Shown: positions 52,986-63,655 of the stretch, in pieces
Layout of the letters: every line of letters starts with the position of its first letter
How positions within the stretch are numbered: position 1 is the first letter of the stretch
DNA from: Malus domestica
Lineage: Eukaryota; Streptophyta; Magnoliopsida; Rosales; Rosaceae
DNA: 64,000 nt
Assembly: GCF_042453785.1 (NCBI RefSeq)
Contig: NC_091673.1
Location: 1,557,501 to 1,621,500, forward strand
Direction of reading: 5' to 3'
The notes under the pieces: generated by a model
Told to the model about the DNA's origin: nothing
Databases searched by the model: none
What the model saw: the letters and a program-made list of their open reading frames with translations, nothing else
Position numbers and translations under genes: made by a program

Positions 52986-53800
52986 TTATGCTAAATTCGA
53001 AGCATTGCGTTTATTGAGCAAGGGCGTGTGGTTTTTTCTTGGACTCGCAGTACTGACTTCTAGGGCGAGTCTGTCGGAATACCTCAGAGTCCCCCATACC
53101 TTCATGTTCCTCTGGGACCTGTCTTTCCTTCCCAAGATTGACAGCTGACCTGGGTCGTGGGAGGTGACCGAGTCTTTCATAAACCTTTGGGTCATTGATC
53201 TTTGAGCATATGTGGAAGGGATTCTCTCGACGTTGCTTTAGGAAGTCTCAGCAGTCATGATAAACGGCTTTCGATCCTTCCAACCCTTCTGCAAGGAGGT
53301 GTATTCCTCCACTTCTTCTACTTCGGGTCGAAGCATCTGGGTTGAGAGAAGTTTCATGTTGATCAATGTTTTGATGATTAGCTCGCTCCTCATCAGGGAT
53401 ACCCATGTTGAAAGGAGGTGACCCTCCGTGTTGGGGGGCACCCAGATGCTGGTTGATGTCCACAGGGGCAACGAGCTCGCGTGTTTGAGTACGCCTAGTT
53501 TCGTGGATCATCTCAAAGAGCTTCTCATACTGCTCTTGAAGGACCTCATTTTTCATTGCTATCTTATTGTTCTGAGCTTCTAGCTCATCGACTTTAGCTT
53601 GAAGAGTAACCCTCTTTCCTTCCTTCTTTCGTTGTTTCGCACTGGGTGCAAGAGGGGTGTCATTCTGTGTGATGTGGCTTCCTTTGCACCCCATGTTAGA
53701 GAGGGATGCCTGGTCAAAAGAAAGTGTATGAATGGTGGAAACCAGCTTGGCAAAGCTGAATAGAGTGGGAATTAGTGTCGTTCCCACAGACGGCGCCAAA
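52986..53800 (-). mobile_element. 5' internal part of a gypsy element, truncated
   Basis: Begins with the primer-binding region TTTGGCGCCGTCTGTGGG (minus strand, 53783-53800) next to the LTR. A gag-leader frame (minus 53248-53811) has a Lys/Glu/Gln coiled-coil-like tract (KVDELEAQNNKIAMKNEV), followed by decayed sequence to about 52986. No pol or second LTR is present; the element is cut off. Confidence 0.75.
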
Positions 53801-54315
53801 TGTTGATGCACAAAATCAGCGAGGACTTTGGTACAATAGAAAGTGTTAAGTTTGTGACCTTCGTTAGATTGCTCCGGTCACTAGTGTAGATAAGTAAGTA
53901 AATGGATAGGGACAGAGAAGCAAACACAAGATGTACGTGGTTCACCCAGATTGGCTACGTCCACGGAGTAGAGGAGTTCTCATTAATTGTGAAGGGTTTA
54001 CACAAGTACATAGGTTCAAACTCTCCTTTAGTGAGTACTAGTGAATAATTTAGTACAAATGACATTAGGAAATATTGTGAGAGAATGATCTATATTTATA
54101 GAAGAGAGTTTCTAGTTTCATTCTGACATTGACACGTGTCGTGTTGTGATTGGCTTCTGATGTTGACACGTGTCGCGCAATGATTGGCTTCTGATGTCGA
54201 AACGTGTCGCGCTGTGATTGGTCTTCTGGTTGGAAGGAAACTCTTCTAGGTCCTTGACGGTATAACGTTGATCGGTGCTCAGTAATTTCGGGATTGATCA
54301 AATATGGTACAAACA
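53801..54315 (-). mobile_element. 5' LTR of the truncated gypsy element
   Basis: 515 bp, tgttgatgcac to tacaaaca on the plus strand, the same length and family as the solo LTR at 4652-5166. It contains repeated gacacgtgtc motifs and a tataaatatag TATA-like word on the minus strand. It ends 291 bp before the PPR start codon and points away from that gene. Confidence 0.92.
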
Positions 54316-54606
54316 GAGTTAAGTTTGAAACTTGTAGCGAGAAATATTACCATACGAAGAATTAGCGATACTAGTTCAATAAATTTAAAAGGCTTTTGTT
54401 TTATGTCCCCAACTAATGTTTGACGAAAAGATTTGTCCAATCCAGAACAAAACTGGTTCGGCCCAAAACAGACCCGGTCCACTCCACCGGTCTTCCAGTT
54501 AGACACGTGATACCCCTAACGCAAATTGGGGAAGAACGATGAGGTTTCAAGTCATCCTCTTGGGAAATACTAACGACGACGACTTGACAAGGCAAATGCA
54601 GATACC

Positions 54607-56181
54607 ATGGTCGCCGGAAGCCGCTCCATCACGATCATGGCGAAGCTTTGCTTCCCTCTCCCGCTCAAACCATCTCTGCCATTCTCCTCTCTCGTCCAAA
54701 TCCAAAACCCCGCCAACCCACCAGTTGGTTTGACCAAGCAAGCGTTGACCGCCCTCCTGCAATCATGCTCTGCGCACCCAAACCAACTCAAACAAATCCA
54801 CACCGTCGTCCTCACGACCGGCCTCTCGATCAAGAACAGCCTCCTCACCCAACTCCTCACCAATTTCGCACTCTTAGGTGACATGTCGTATGCCCGCCAA
54901 CTGTTCGACCAAATGCACAAGCCACGGGTTTTTCTCTGGAATACCCTTATCAGAGCGTATGTGAAAAACCGTATCTTTACGGAGGCTGCGTTAGTTTACA
55001 GGCAAATGCACCTTCTGGGTGTTCGTCCTGACCAGTTTACTTACACATTTGTGGTGAAGGCATGCTCCGAACTGCCCGAATTGTGGGCTGGATCGGCTGT
55101 TCTTGCCCATGTGGTGAAATATGGGTTGGAGTTTGTTGCCATGGTGAGGACTGAGTTGGTTGCAATGTGTGTGAAATTTGGGGAATATGGTGCGGCGGAT
55201 TTTCTGTTTGAAACTATGGTTGAGAGAGATTTTATTGCTTGGAATGCTTTCATTGCGACTTGTGTGCAGAATGGACATGCCGGTAAGGCTCTTGCATTGT
55301 TCCGCCTGATGGATGCGGCTAGGATTAAGCCTGATGCTATTAGTGTTGTGAGTGCCTATTCGGCTTGCGGGCAATTGGGGTGTTTGGAGACCGGGGAAGA
55401 AATCTACGGGATCATGAAAAAATATGGGATCGGATGCAATATAATTGTCGCCAATGCACGGCTTGATATGTATGTGAAATGTGGTAGCATAGGAATGGCT
55501 GAGACTTTGTTTAAGGACATGTCTCAGAGAAATGTTATTTCCTGGAGCACTATGATAGTAGGATATGCCATAAACGGGGAGAGTGAAAAGGCGTTGGATA
55601 TGTTTTTGAGGATGCGAAAAGCAGGTGTGCAACCAAACCATGTCACCTATCTGGGAGTTTTATCTGCATGTAGCCATGCTGGGCTAGTGAATGAAGGCAA
55701 GGCGTATTTCAGTAACATGGTTCAATCTGGTGACAAGAGCATCTGGCCGAAACTTGAGCACTATGCTTGTATGGTAGACCTTCTTGGACGGTCAGGACAT
55801 CTTGAGGAGGCCCATAATTTTATAAGAACTATGCCAATTGAACCAGATTCTGGATTATGGGGAGCTTTATTGGGTGCCTGTACAATCCACCAAAATGTTG
55901 AACTGGGCCAGCATGCGGCTGATATGCTTTTCAAATTAGCTCCTGATATTGGTTCATATCATGTCTTGATGTCAAACATGTATGCGGCTGCTGGAAGGTG
56001 GGATTTCGTCGACAAGTTGAGGCTCAGAATGAGAAAACGAGGTGTCAAGAAAGTGGCTGCCTACAGCTCGGTTGAATGTAATGGAAATTTCCATATCTTC
56101 TATGGTGGAGACAGGTTGCACCCGGAGTCAGCAGAAATATATGAGAAGTTGAAGGACTTACTGAAACAAGTGAGAGTGTAG
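54607..56181 (+). CDS. PLS-class pentatricopeptide repeat protein, frameshifted before DYW domain
   Basis: 524 residues, no introns, as usual for PPR genes. A second Met (54637, MAKLCFPLPL) gives an equally plausible start. The first ~45 residues look like an organellar targeting peptide. PPR motifs run from about residue 60 to 420 (for example SYARQLFDQMHKPRVFLWNTLIRAY split over one repeat, DFIAWNAFIATCVQNGHAGKAL, NVISWSTMIVGYAINGE). The E-type region follows (DSGLWGALLGAC, YAAAGRWDFVDKLRLRMRKRGVKK). The family binds organellar RNA; DYW members edit C to U. Here LLKQVRV ends in TAG, while the next frame continues directly with a DYW domain, so one base appears lost near 56175. Other causes are a sequencing error or real truncation. 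Confidence 0.9.
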   Translation: MVAGSRSITIMAKLCFPLPLKPSLPFSSLVQIQNPANPPVGLTKQALTALLQSCSAHPNQLKQIHTVVLTTGLSIKNSLLTQLLTNFALLGDMSYARQLFDQMHKPRVFLWNTLIRAYVKNRIFTEAALVYRQMHLLGVRPDQFTYTFVVKACSELPELWAGSAVLAHVVKYGLEFVAMVRTELVAMCVKFGEYGAADFLFETMVERDFIAWNAFIATCVQNGHAGKALALFRLMDAARIKPDAISVVSAYSACGQLGCLETGEEIYGIMKKYGIGCNIIVANARLDMYVKCGSIGMAETLFKDMSQRNVISWSTMIVGYAINGESEKALDMFLRMRKAGVQPNHVTYLGVLSACSHAGLVNEGKAYFSNMVQSGDKSIWPKLEHYACMVDLLGRSGHLEEAHNFIRTMPIEPDSGLWGALLGACTIHQNVELGQHAADMLFKLAPDIGSYHVLMSNMYAAAGRWDFVDKLRLRMRKRGVKKVAAYSSVECNGNFHIFYGGDRLHPESAEIYEKLKDLLKQVRV

Positions 56182-56462
56182 GTTACGTTCCAAATACCAG
56201 TTATGTGTTTCATGATGTGGACATAGAGGAAAAGGAAGCCACGGTAAGCACCCACAGTGAAAAGCTTGCCGTCGCATATAGTCTCATAAATTTAAGGCCC
56301 GAAAGCCCCATTAGGGTGGTGAAGAATTTGAGAATGTGTGACGACTGCCATAGTTTTTGTAACTTTGTCTCTAAAGCTACCAAAAGGGAGATTGTCATGA
56401 GAGATAAAATCCGTTTTCATCATTTTAGAAATGGAGATTGTTCGTGCAACAACTTTTGGTGA
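56181..56462 (+). pseudogene. DYW deaminase domain, out of frame with the PPR gene
   Basis: The frame starting at GGT (56181) reads GYVPNTSYVFHDVDIEEKE, then HSEKLAVAY, KNLRMCDDCHSFCNFVSK and REIVMRD, and ends CSCNNFW with a stop. The HSE and CxxCH motifs that bind zinc and form the cytidine deaminase site are intact. The terminal triplet is NFW, not DYW. The frame is one base earlier than that of the PPR part, so the two are joined only if the shift is corrected or is an assembly error. Confidence 0.85.
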
Positions 56463-56878
56463 TCGCAAGAAACAGTGATGACTTTGAGGTGATAAAGGTA
56501 CGGAGATGTATTTTGGTTGTTGGTTTCCTCTTAATTTTCAGGTGTCTGATTCGAGAAGAACCACTGATGAGCTCACAACGGATACTAACTATTGGCTACG
56601 TAAATAATACTTGCACCAGCTTTTGCACTTGTACTGACATATGGAAGGAAGGACAAAGTATCGACGCCAGCAGATATCTCATCTTTGGCAAATGCCAAAA
56701 AGTTGGATTTCCAGCATGAACATCTGCACAGCACATTGGTTTGTAACGTTTCAGTTAAACTCATTTACAGCACCCAAGAATTTTGGCTCAGAATGTGAAA
56801 CTTGTGTGCAATGTTATCCCCCCAACATTCATAAAAAAACGTTACCAGCTGTTCTAGTTTTCTTCCTGATTCTTTAGC
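56463..56878 (+). other. downstream of PPR gene
   Basis: No gene recognised. Could be 3' UTR of the PPR transcript; no clear polyadenylation signal was chosen. Confidence 0.35.
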
Positions 56879-57150
56879 ATGCCTAAGGGAAGCATTGAGA
56901 AATGGCTTCAGTCCCACAACTGATAGATTGCAGAAGCTAAACGCGGTGGCGGGTGTTGCCTAGGCATTTTAACATCTCTATCATGGTTATTCATCATATT
57001 CGGTTCACTGTGATACGATGCCAACTATTGTCCTGCTTGATCAAGATACGGTTGCACATTCATCTGACTTTGGCTTTCCAAACTCTAGGGAAAAGGGGCA
57101 TCTACTAACCAAGACCCTTGCTACGGTTGGACATACAGCATCATGTAACG
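56879..57150 (+). pseudogene. LRR receptor-like kinase remnant
   Basis: The block at 56879-56920 reads MPKGSIEKWLQSHN, as in the kinase N-lobe/hinge motif MPNGSLEKWL of plant LRR receptor kinases. The block at 57001-57150 reads VHCDTMPTIVLLDQD, AHSSDFGF and KTLATVGHTAS, matching the catalytic loop HCDLKPSNVLLD, the DFG motif and the activation segment TLATIGYMAPE. The catalytic loop has lost K and N, and stops interrupt the frame, so it cannot be an active kinase. Confidence 0.8.
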
Positions 57151-60100
57151 TTTCTAACTACTTGATTAATTTTCTTTTTCTGTTTTCGTTGAAATTCTGT
57201 TCATTATATTATCGTGAAGGAAATCAAATTTGATTGATAAAAACTAGTCAAAGTTGTGATTTTTCTTGCTAGGTAGTGAAGAGAAATGTAACATGCTGTG
57301 CATCGCATATTGCGGTAACAGAGTCCAGAAAATACGTGAGATTTCTAGCAAATGTAGCAAGGCCAAAATGTGTAGCTTGAGCACTTTAAATGTACAATAA
57401 AAGATCAACAAAAATGCATATCTGCCAACATTAAAAGTTTTCATCTGCCATGAGAGCCTCCCTTTTTGGGAATCTCTTACGAATAAAGACTTGCATGCAA
57501 TCTCAGAACGTCTCTCTCTTTCTTTCTGCTCTTGGGGTACCCCCAAGCCCCTTCTCAGTTTATGCCTTTTTCTTTTCTCATCCTCTCCCAAGTCCTTTCT
57601 GATACCACACTATAAGCCCCTTAAAATAGTAAGCTATATGTTATTATGCAAGCGGAGAGAAGTTTTTTTTCAAATATCTCTCCACTTATTTAATAACATA
57701 TCGCGCGTGTCCGTATTCTGGACACATATCTCGATGTTTTGGTAGAAGGAACTCCGTTTTGGCAATCTTATGGCCCTGCTAGTGTTTTTTTTATTATTAA
57801 TGTTTAACTTTTTCCAGCATAAAAAAAATCAATAAAAAAATAGTTATATGACTTGATAAATTGTAAGGCTGGTTTTAAATGACTTGTAACGTAATCCATA
57901 CAGCCACAGGCAAAAAAATCTTAAGAAAACTCATGATTTTTTTCACAAAAACCGCGAGCTATACTTATGATATTAAAGTACATAAATTATGAGTAGGAAA
58001 AATCTGTAGATGTTATTGTGTTGTTAAAACGAATATAATAATTTAAAATACAAGAGGAGAAGAACAAAACAAAACTGATGATATACAATGAATGAAAACA
58101 GTATCTCAAATTCTGGCATTTTTCTGGGATTCTCTGTAAAAACTCAAAGTATCCTGCTCTCTTTTGAAGCTGTCACAAAACCCAACTTGGACGTTCCTTA
58201 TTACCGTTCTTCCAAGAAACATGTCTGTCGTTAAACGAAAGGAAATGCCAATAACCCCCTCCATTCACTATTTGTTCAATCAGTAAGTACTACGACTCCC
58301 CCAAGGTCTTAATCTACTTGTTTGGTGGGTGCATATTATCTTATATTATTACGCTGCTATTTGGGCTTTGAGTTTTGAGATTAACTTGCATGGCGTAGTA
58401 TATTGTTACGGTGATGTTTTATGTCATTTAATAAAGAGAAACTTACGCTAATGAGAGTAATATTGACACAAAACATAACGACAATACTGTCTTGTATCGT
58501 GCAAAAGCAAGACCTTCTCAGGTGTTTCTTACCACCACTTGTTTAAATTTACCGAGGATTGAAGAAGATCCATTTGGTAGGATATATCAATCCTTGAAAC
58601 GAATTATCATTACCTATATCATCAAGTTGTAATGATGCTGAATGCGACCTACATTGATAGCATATATGATGAATTATATATATATATATTTTTTTTTTTT
58701 CGCTTGCTAATTTTGTGATAAACTGGGCCTTCCAGCCAAGTTGTCCGCCAGTACCTTTTGTATTTAGTCTCATTTATCTCTACGCTAGTCCCACATAACT
58801 AAATGTATTGCCCTCTACCAATGTCCGCTCACACAGGCTATAAATGTATATCTCTTCTCTCTACATTGTTCATCAAGTAATACATCATGTGTCATTAAGA
58901 TATAGAGAAAATGGTAATAACAGATGATTTAGTGAAGGTGTTGATTGAAGGACCCACAAATAAAAATAAAAATGTCTTCGAAAAGACAAAAACAAAAGAC
59001 CTAGCAAGCAATAGAATGCAAAACCTTGGGGGGTGGGTGGAAGCAATAAACGGGTTTTATGGGAGTTGACATAGAGAGAGATGAGGTGGTTGCATTTCGA
59101 TCAGAGCCTCTTTAACTCTTTCATCACACATTTATGAACGACTCCAGGCAAACATTCATTTCATGGGGAAAGACCCACTTTAATTAACTAAGTAATTCCC
59201 ACAAACAAATTATTAACCTAATTAATTGACACCAAAATGCGAGTATGAGACGATGGTTCAGAGTACAAAGAGTAGATGATGGTTTAGAAAAACTTGGAAA
59301 TAGACTTCTAAAAAAAAAAATATGAAATATTTAGAACTAGTGAAAGATATGACGTAATGACATTTTAAAATTTATTAGTGCAAACCCATTCAATGCGATA
59401 AGGTACAATTGTTGTTTTGTTTATTATTAGGTGTCGACCAGCCCAGAATCTTTTGATTTTTGAACTCTAATTAATTAAGTAAGCAAAAACTACTTGATTA
59501 GGTTAGCTGAAATAAATACCTTTTTCTGTCCTCTGGCCAATTTTGGGTTTGCGGGCTCCTAGTTATATATATATTTTTATAGGATTCACATATATTAATT
59601 CAGTTTCTACACAACTCAATTCCAAGGAAGTTTCCTTGGCTTTGTTTAATTGTGGATCAAACCTTGAGAGCTTGAACTTTGTTTTGTCCGCAGGTGACAT
59701 TGAAAACATTGAGGGACAACTAATCCCTATTATGTAAAGCTTAATTTTTTTTTTTAAATGCATATCCTCCTCCTCTCTCAGTTTCATCTTCTTCTTTCTC
59801 TGTCTACAAAGAAAGTAAAACAAGATGATGATGATGTGGTTTAATCTTGAGCATTTAAATAAGTGGGAATCGGGGTAGGAAGAGAAAAATGAGACGGGAA
59901 AGAATCCAGATTCCTAAAGGACCGCAAGTTGTGGCTGCCCTCAATTTTAATCTAACAAGAGCAACCCAACTAAAACAAGGCAAGAAGAGTTGTCCTAATA
60001 CCCTAGAGTTGTCGTTTCTAGGATTTTGGGACAATCCTCACATAAACTAAGACAAATATGAGGTTGGATAAACAAAAATACAAAGGGTCTCAAGTTTTTA

Positions 60101-61478
60101 TGAAATTACGTACTTTACAAATTATGGAAGTTACAATTAGAAAAGTAACTTAACTTATTTTGCCCATGCACAATGTTTTTTAAACTTTCCGAAGATCTAA
60201 AACATTAACTTCGTATCTTAAAAAAAAATGACGTGGTCCGAATTTCTCTTTGTAAGTTTCTTTCCAAGGAATGGGAGGTGGCTTTTTGAAGTGTAAAAAA
60301 TGGGGGAGTGCCCGATGAGTGCTCCATGCAAGAAAACCTTTAGCACCATTAGTACATGTTGGGAGAAATGCACCCTAAATCCTGAGGAAGCGTGTTGGCC
60401 CATAGGGACGGGCATCCTCTTTGAGAGCAAAAGAAAATGATGCATTTAAGTCAAATGCAGATCTAGGAACAATCAATCAAAAATAGTCCAATAGCCAATA
60501 TTTATTTCAGAGGACTTACAACCACATGAGCCATGCCCTACTTGCCCACGTGGCTCATTAATAGACGTTCATGTTTTACCCTAATAGGTTGAATGCTAGA
60601 TGTACCTTAGACCAGTGGTCATGATCATTTGCTTTGAATCAGCGCTGTGTGATTAGGTCTAATTGCACTGTTGGGGAAGAAGCACTAATCGCACGGTTGG
60701 ATCTACCTAACAGTAAACTATACACAGTCCAATTTATACTGTTTTTAGCCTTGTTCATGCGAAGCCCTGCAGTATGTCACATGATGTATCGGACGGACGC
60801 AATAGTTTATCAAGGATTTAATAATTCTTGCATAGAAAAACAAGAAACCCTAAATCCAACACTTTAGACTTAGATCCAAAGGCATTTACAGTCTAGCTAA
60901 GATTGATTCTGTAGCTATACATTCTGTGCTGCAAGGCAACAATGTGAATGTGTAGGGTTATGGGGGAGCTCTGAACCATGACATGAACAAAATTAAAGAG
61001 GAGAAGAATATATAATGACTAGGTTTAGCAATGATTTGAAGCTCTCTCACAAATTAAAAAAAAATTCTAAACATACAGAGAGAAAGGGTAAGTAAGAGCA
61101 ATTTTATGAGTCACTGCAAAAAGAAAACAAGAGCATTAACTAGCCTTTCCAATTTTTTTCCTTCCTCTTACTAGTCTCTGCATTTGCTCCTCTGCCCGTA
61201 ACCCTAATCGTCAAACCCTACTGGAAAAGGCTAAAGCCATGCTCTCATTCTTTCTACCTCAAAAACAACAAAAATAAAAGAAAAGAAAAACTGATGACAT
61301 AAAGATGTTACAGTCATATTTCACTTGAAAATTCTAGCTAGCTAACTGTAGCTAAGCTAGCAGTAGTACGTACTGGAATACACAGGAGAAACAGCGGAAG
61401 CGGCCGTGCAGTGACATAGTAAACCCTAATCACAACCACTGATATCGAAATCAGAACATTAATTGAGTTCGATATTAG
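57151..61478. other. 4.3-kb intergenic region without recognised gene
   Basis: Short unrelated frames only. 59760-59900 contains a MITE-like tract (acaaagaaagtaaaacaag, gatgtggtttaatcttgagc) related to that at 39100. A (TA)n run lies at 58675-58690. I see no tRNA, rRNA or recognisable microRNA hairpin. Confidence 0.45.
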
Positions 61479-61838
61479 TTAGTTGTGAAGAGGGTTTGGA
61501 CCTGTATGAACTATTCTCTTGTCATCTCCGTATAGCTTGCCTGGGTCACCGTTGATCGCCGGAAGACGATGAACATGGTGAGATGGACTACTCGAAGGTG
61601 CGTAAAACGATACCTTGCCCAAAAATCGTGCTTTCCTCTGCGGCGATGACCTCATTATCCGACCGGTCCACTCATTGTCGTGACTGGTACTAGTAGTAGG
61701 AGTACTGGCAAAAACCATCAAATTACTCGTTTGAGCAAATATTAAAACGACACAGAAGATGAAAATCGCAATGCTTCTAGCTTGTCTACGACCATTTCTG
61801 CTTCCTTTTCTTGTTCCACCTTCTCCAGCAGCTCTCAT
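61479..61838 (-). CDS. CLE: CLE peptide precursor (CLE16/17-like)
   Basis: 119 residues from MRAAGEGG; an in-frame Met 14 codons upstream is less likely. The N-terminus is basic (RKGSRNGRRQARS), followed by a hydrophobic segment at about 22-43 (IAIFIFCVVLIFAQTSNLMV) that should act as a secretion signal. A variable Ser/Pro-rich region follows. The C-terminal 12 residues are RIVHTGPNPLHN, preceded by DDK. This is a perfect CLE motif (R-x-V-x-x-G-P-N-P-x-x-N). As I recall, Arabidopsis CLE16 and CLE17 end in R[LV]VHTGPNPLHN, so this is their likely orthologue group. CLE peptides are secreted, processed and sensed by LRR receptor kinases to control meristem and cell fate. No intron. Confidence 0.92.
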   Translation of the reverse strand: MRAAGEGGTRKGSRNGRRQARSIAIFIFCVVLIFAQTSNLMVFASTPTTSTSHDNEWTGRIMRSSPQRKARFLGKVSFYAPSSSPSHHVHRLPAINGDPGKLYGDDKRIVHTGPNPLHN

Positions 61839-63655
61839 TGCACCAACTAAAATTTTTGTATAAATGCCAAAGACTAACAAAGCTCATAAAACTAAAAATG
61901 TAGTGTGAGTAATAGTACTACTTCTGGGAAAAGTGGCTTTTTTGGCAGTGATTATCAGTGAAGAGAAGAAAAAAACAAAAAAAAGCTTAGAACCTTTTGC
62001 TGCTTGTTGGATTTTCCTCGTCTTGTGGGTCTGAAGGCACATGAGCTTGACCCTTGATCCCTGGAACCTTCGTATATTTTTTTATTTCATCACTTCTGAG
62101 AGACTTGGGAGTCTGCACCTTTTACTCACCCCACCACCACTCACCACTGCTTTGCTTTGCTCTTCGGTATCTGTTTGGTTTTTTGTGTGCTTTGATGTTT
62201 TTTTTATATATAATATACATATTTATAATGTTTCTCATATAGTCATATATGCTGCTGGCTTGGACTTGGAGACGGTGTGGGACTGTCCAGTATTAATAGC
62301 CGTTGTCCCCGGAACATTTTCAAATCTAATCTAGCAATGTGGAAAGAAAAAAATATGGAGCCTTATACTAAACCAACTACCTCTTACGATATGTTTCCTA
62401 AATCGTAATCGGAACTCAAATAAAAAGTTAGATCTTGATTATGAATCATTCTTGTGTTTATAAATTGTAGGGTGAATTGCCAATTTAGTTCCTGAATTAT
62501 CACCTCAGTGAAAATTAGGTTTCTGAACTATTTTTTCAAAAAAATATGTCATTGAATTATAAAAATCTAACAATTACATTCATAATAGGGTAAATTATAT
62601 AATGCCCCCTCAAGTTTGGGTCCAATTACAACCTAATACAACATCTTTAAAACATTTCAATCTCATACATTTACTATTTATTTTTTTCAATTTCATACAA
62701 CCGTCTCTTTTCCTGTTAGTCCTTCTGTTAACTGCCTACGTGACTGGCAAGTCGGACATGTGGATTAAAAATTTAATTTTTTTATTATGTTTAAAATTAA
62801 TTAGAAATTCAACTAAAATTTTGAAAAGATAATTGAATAATTAAAAAATAGAAAAAAGTTTCAAACACCCAGAAATTCATCTCTTCATGTTTTTCCATTT
62901 CCACTTGGTCCACTCAAGGACCAGAAGTCCCAGCAGAAGCTCAACCTCAAATTCGACGAAGTCGCACTGAGATCTAAGCCTCTGACGGAAGGCAGAGGTC
63001 GTCTAAAAGTCGTTGAAGATGAGCTCGACGAAGCCACATTGAACCTAAAGCCGAAATCCCCAAAACCCAGATTTCGCTGCCCTTCGATTTTGTTCCAAGC
63101 AACCAGTAGAATACCAAAATCCCCAAACTCCCTTTCAATTTTGTTGCTGGCTGCGTCTCGCGATTCCGATCGACGCCAATTCGAGGATAGAGTGAGAGAA
63201 TGAGGAAGAGAAAGAGATGGATGAGGTCGTCGGGATCAAGTGGAAAGGCATCAATGGTGTTTGTAGGGGAGGGGAAATAGGTTCCATCTTTCCTTTTTTT
63301 TTTTTTAATGGGTAATCTGTTTAAGATCTTATATATTTTTTTGGTTGATTCTTGTATTGAAAACAAATATGGGTATTTTTTTTATGGGGGAGGGGTTGTT
63401 GTTTGATCATGTTGCTGGTTGTTGTTTGGGTTGCAGATGGGGGAAGAAATGGGTAGCAAGTGAGGACACGACTTGGAAGAAGAAATCGAGGCACTGGTTT
63501 GAGGTGGTGAGGAAGGTGGGGCAAACTTCATAGTGAGGCCTTGGGGTTTTCTGGGTTGCTCCGGGCTTTGCAGATGAGGAAATTGATGGTGATGGTTATA
63601 GATGAAGAAGCTTTGTTGGTGCGGAAGTGATGGGGGATGTGGGTGGTTATGGTAT
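61839..63655. other. upstream region of the CLE gene and repeat-like DNA
   Basis: No second gene. 61839-62040 would be the CLE promoter/5' UTR. 62460-62850 has a transposon-end-like tract (gggtaaattatataatgccc), and 62870-63600 is moderately GC-rich sequence without a convincing frame. Confidence 0.4.

Noticed and set aside
53248..53811. Stand-alone host gene of 187 codons
   Set aside because: It starts inside the LTR boundary and crosses the primer-binding site; it is retroelement leader/gag sequence.
54991..55641. 216-codon minus-strand frame
   Set aside because: Antisense shadow of the PPR array; codon structure follows the PPR reading frame.
58549..60445. microRNA or tRNA genes in the intergenic region
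   Set aside because: No cloverleaf-compatible A/B boxes or familiar mature microRNA sequence was seen; folding software would be needed to go further.
60634..60867. 77-codon plus-strand frame as a small gene
   Set aside because: No signal peptide, domain, splice context or duplicate supports it.
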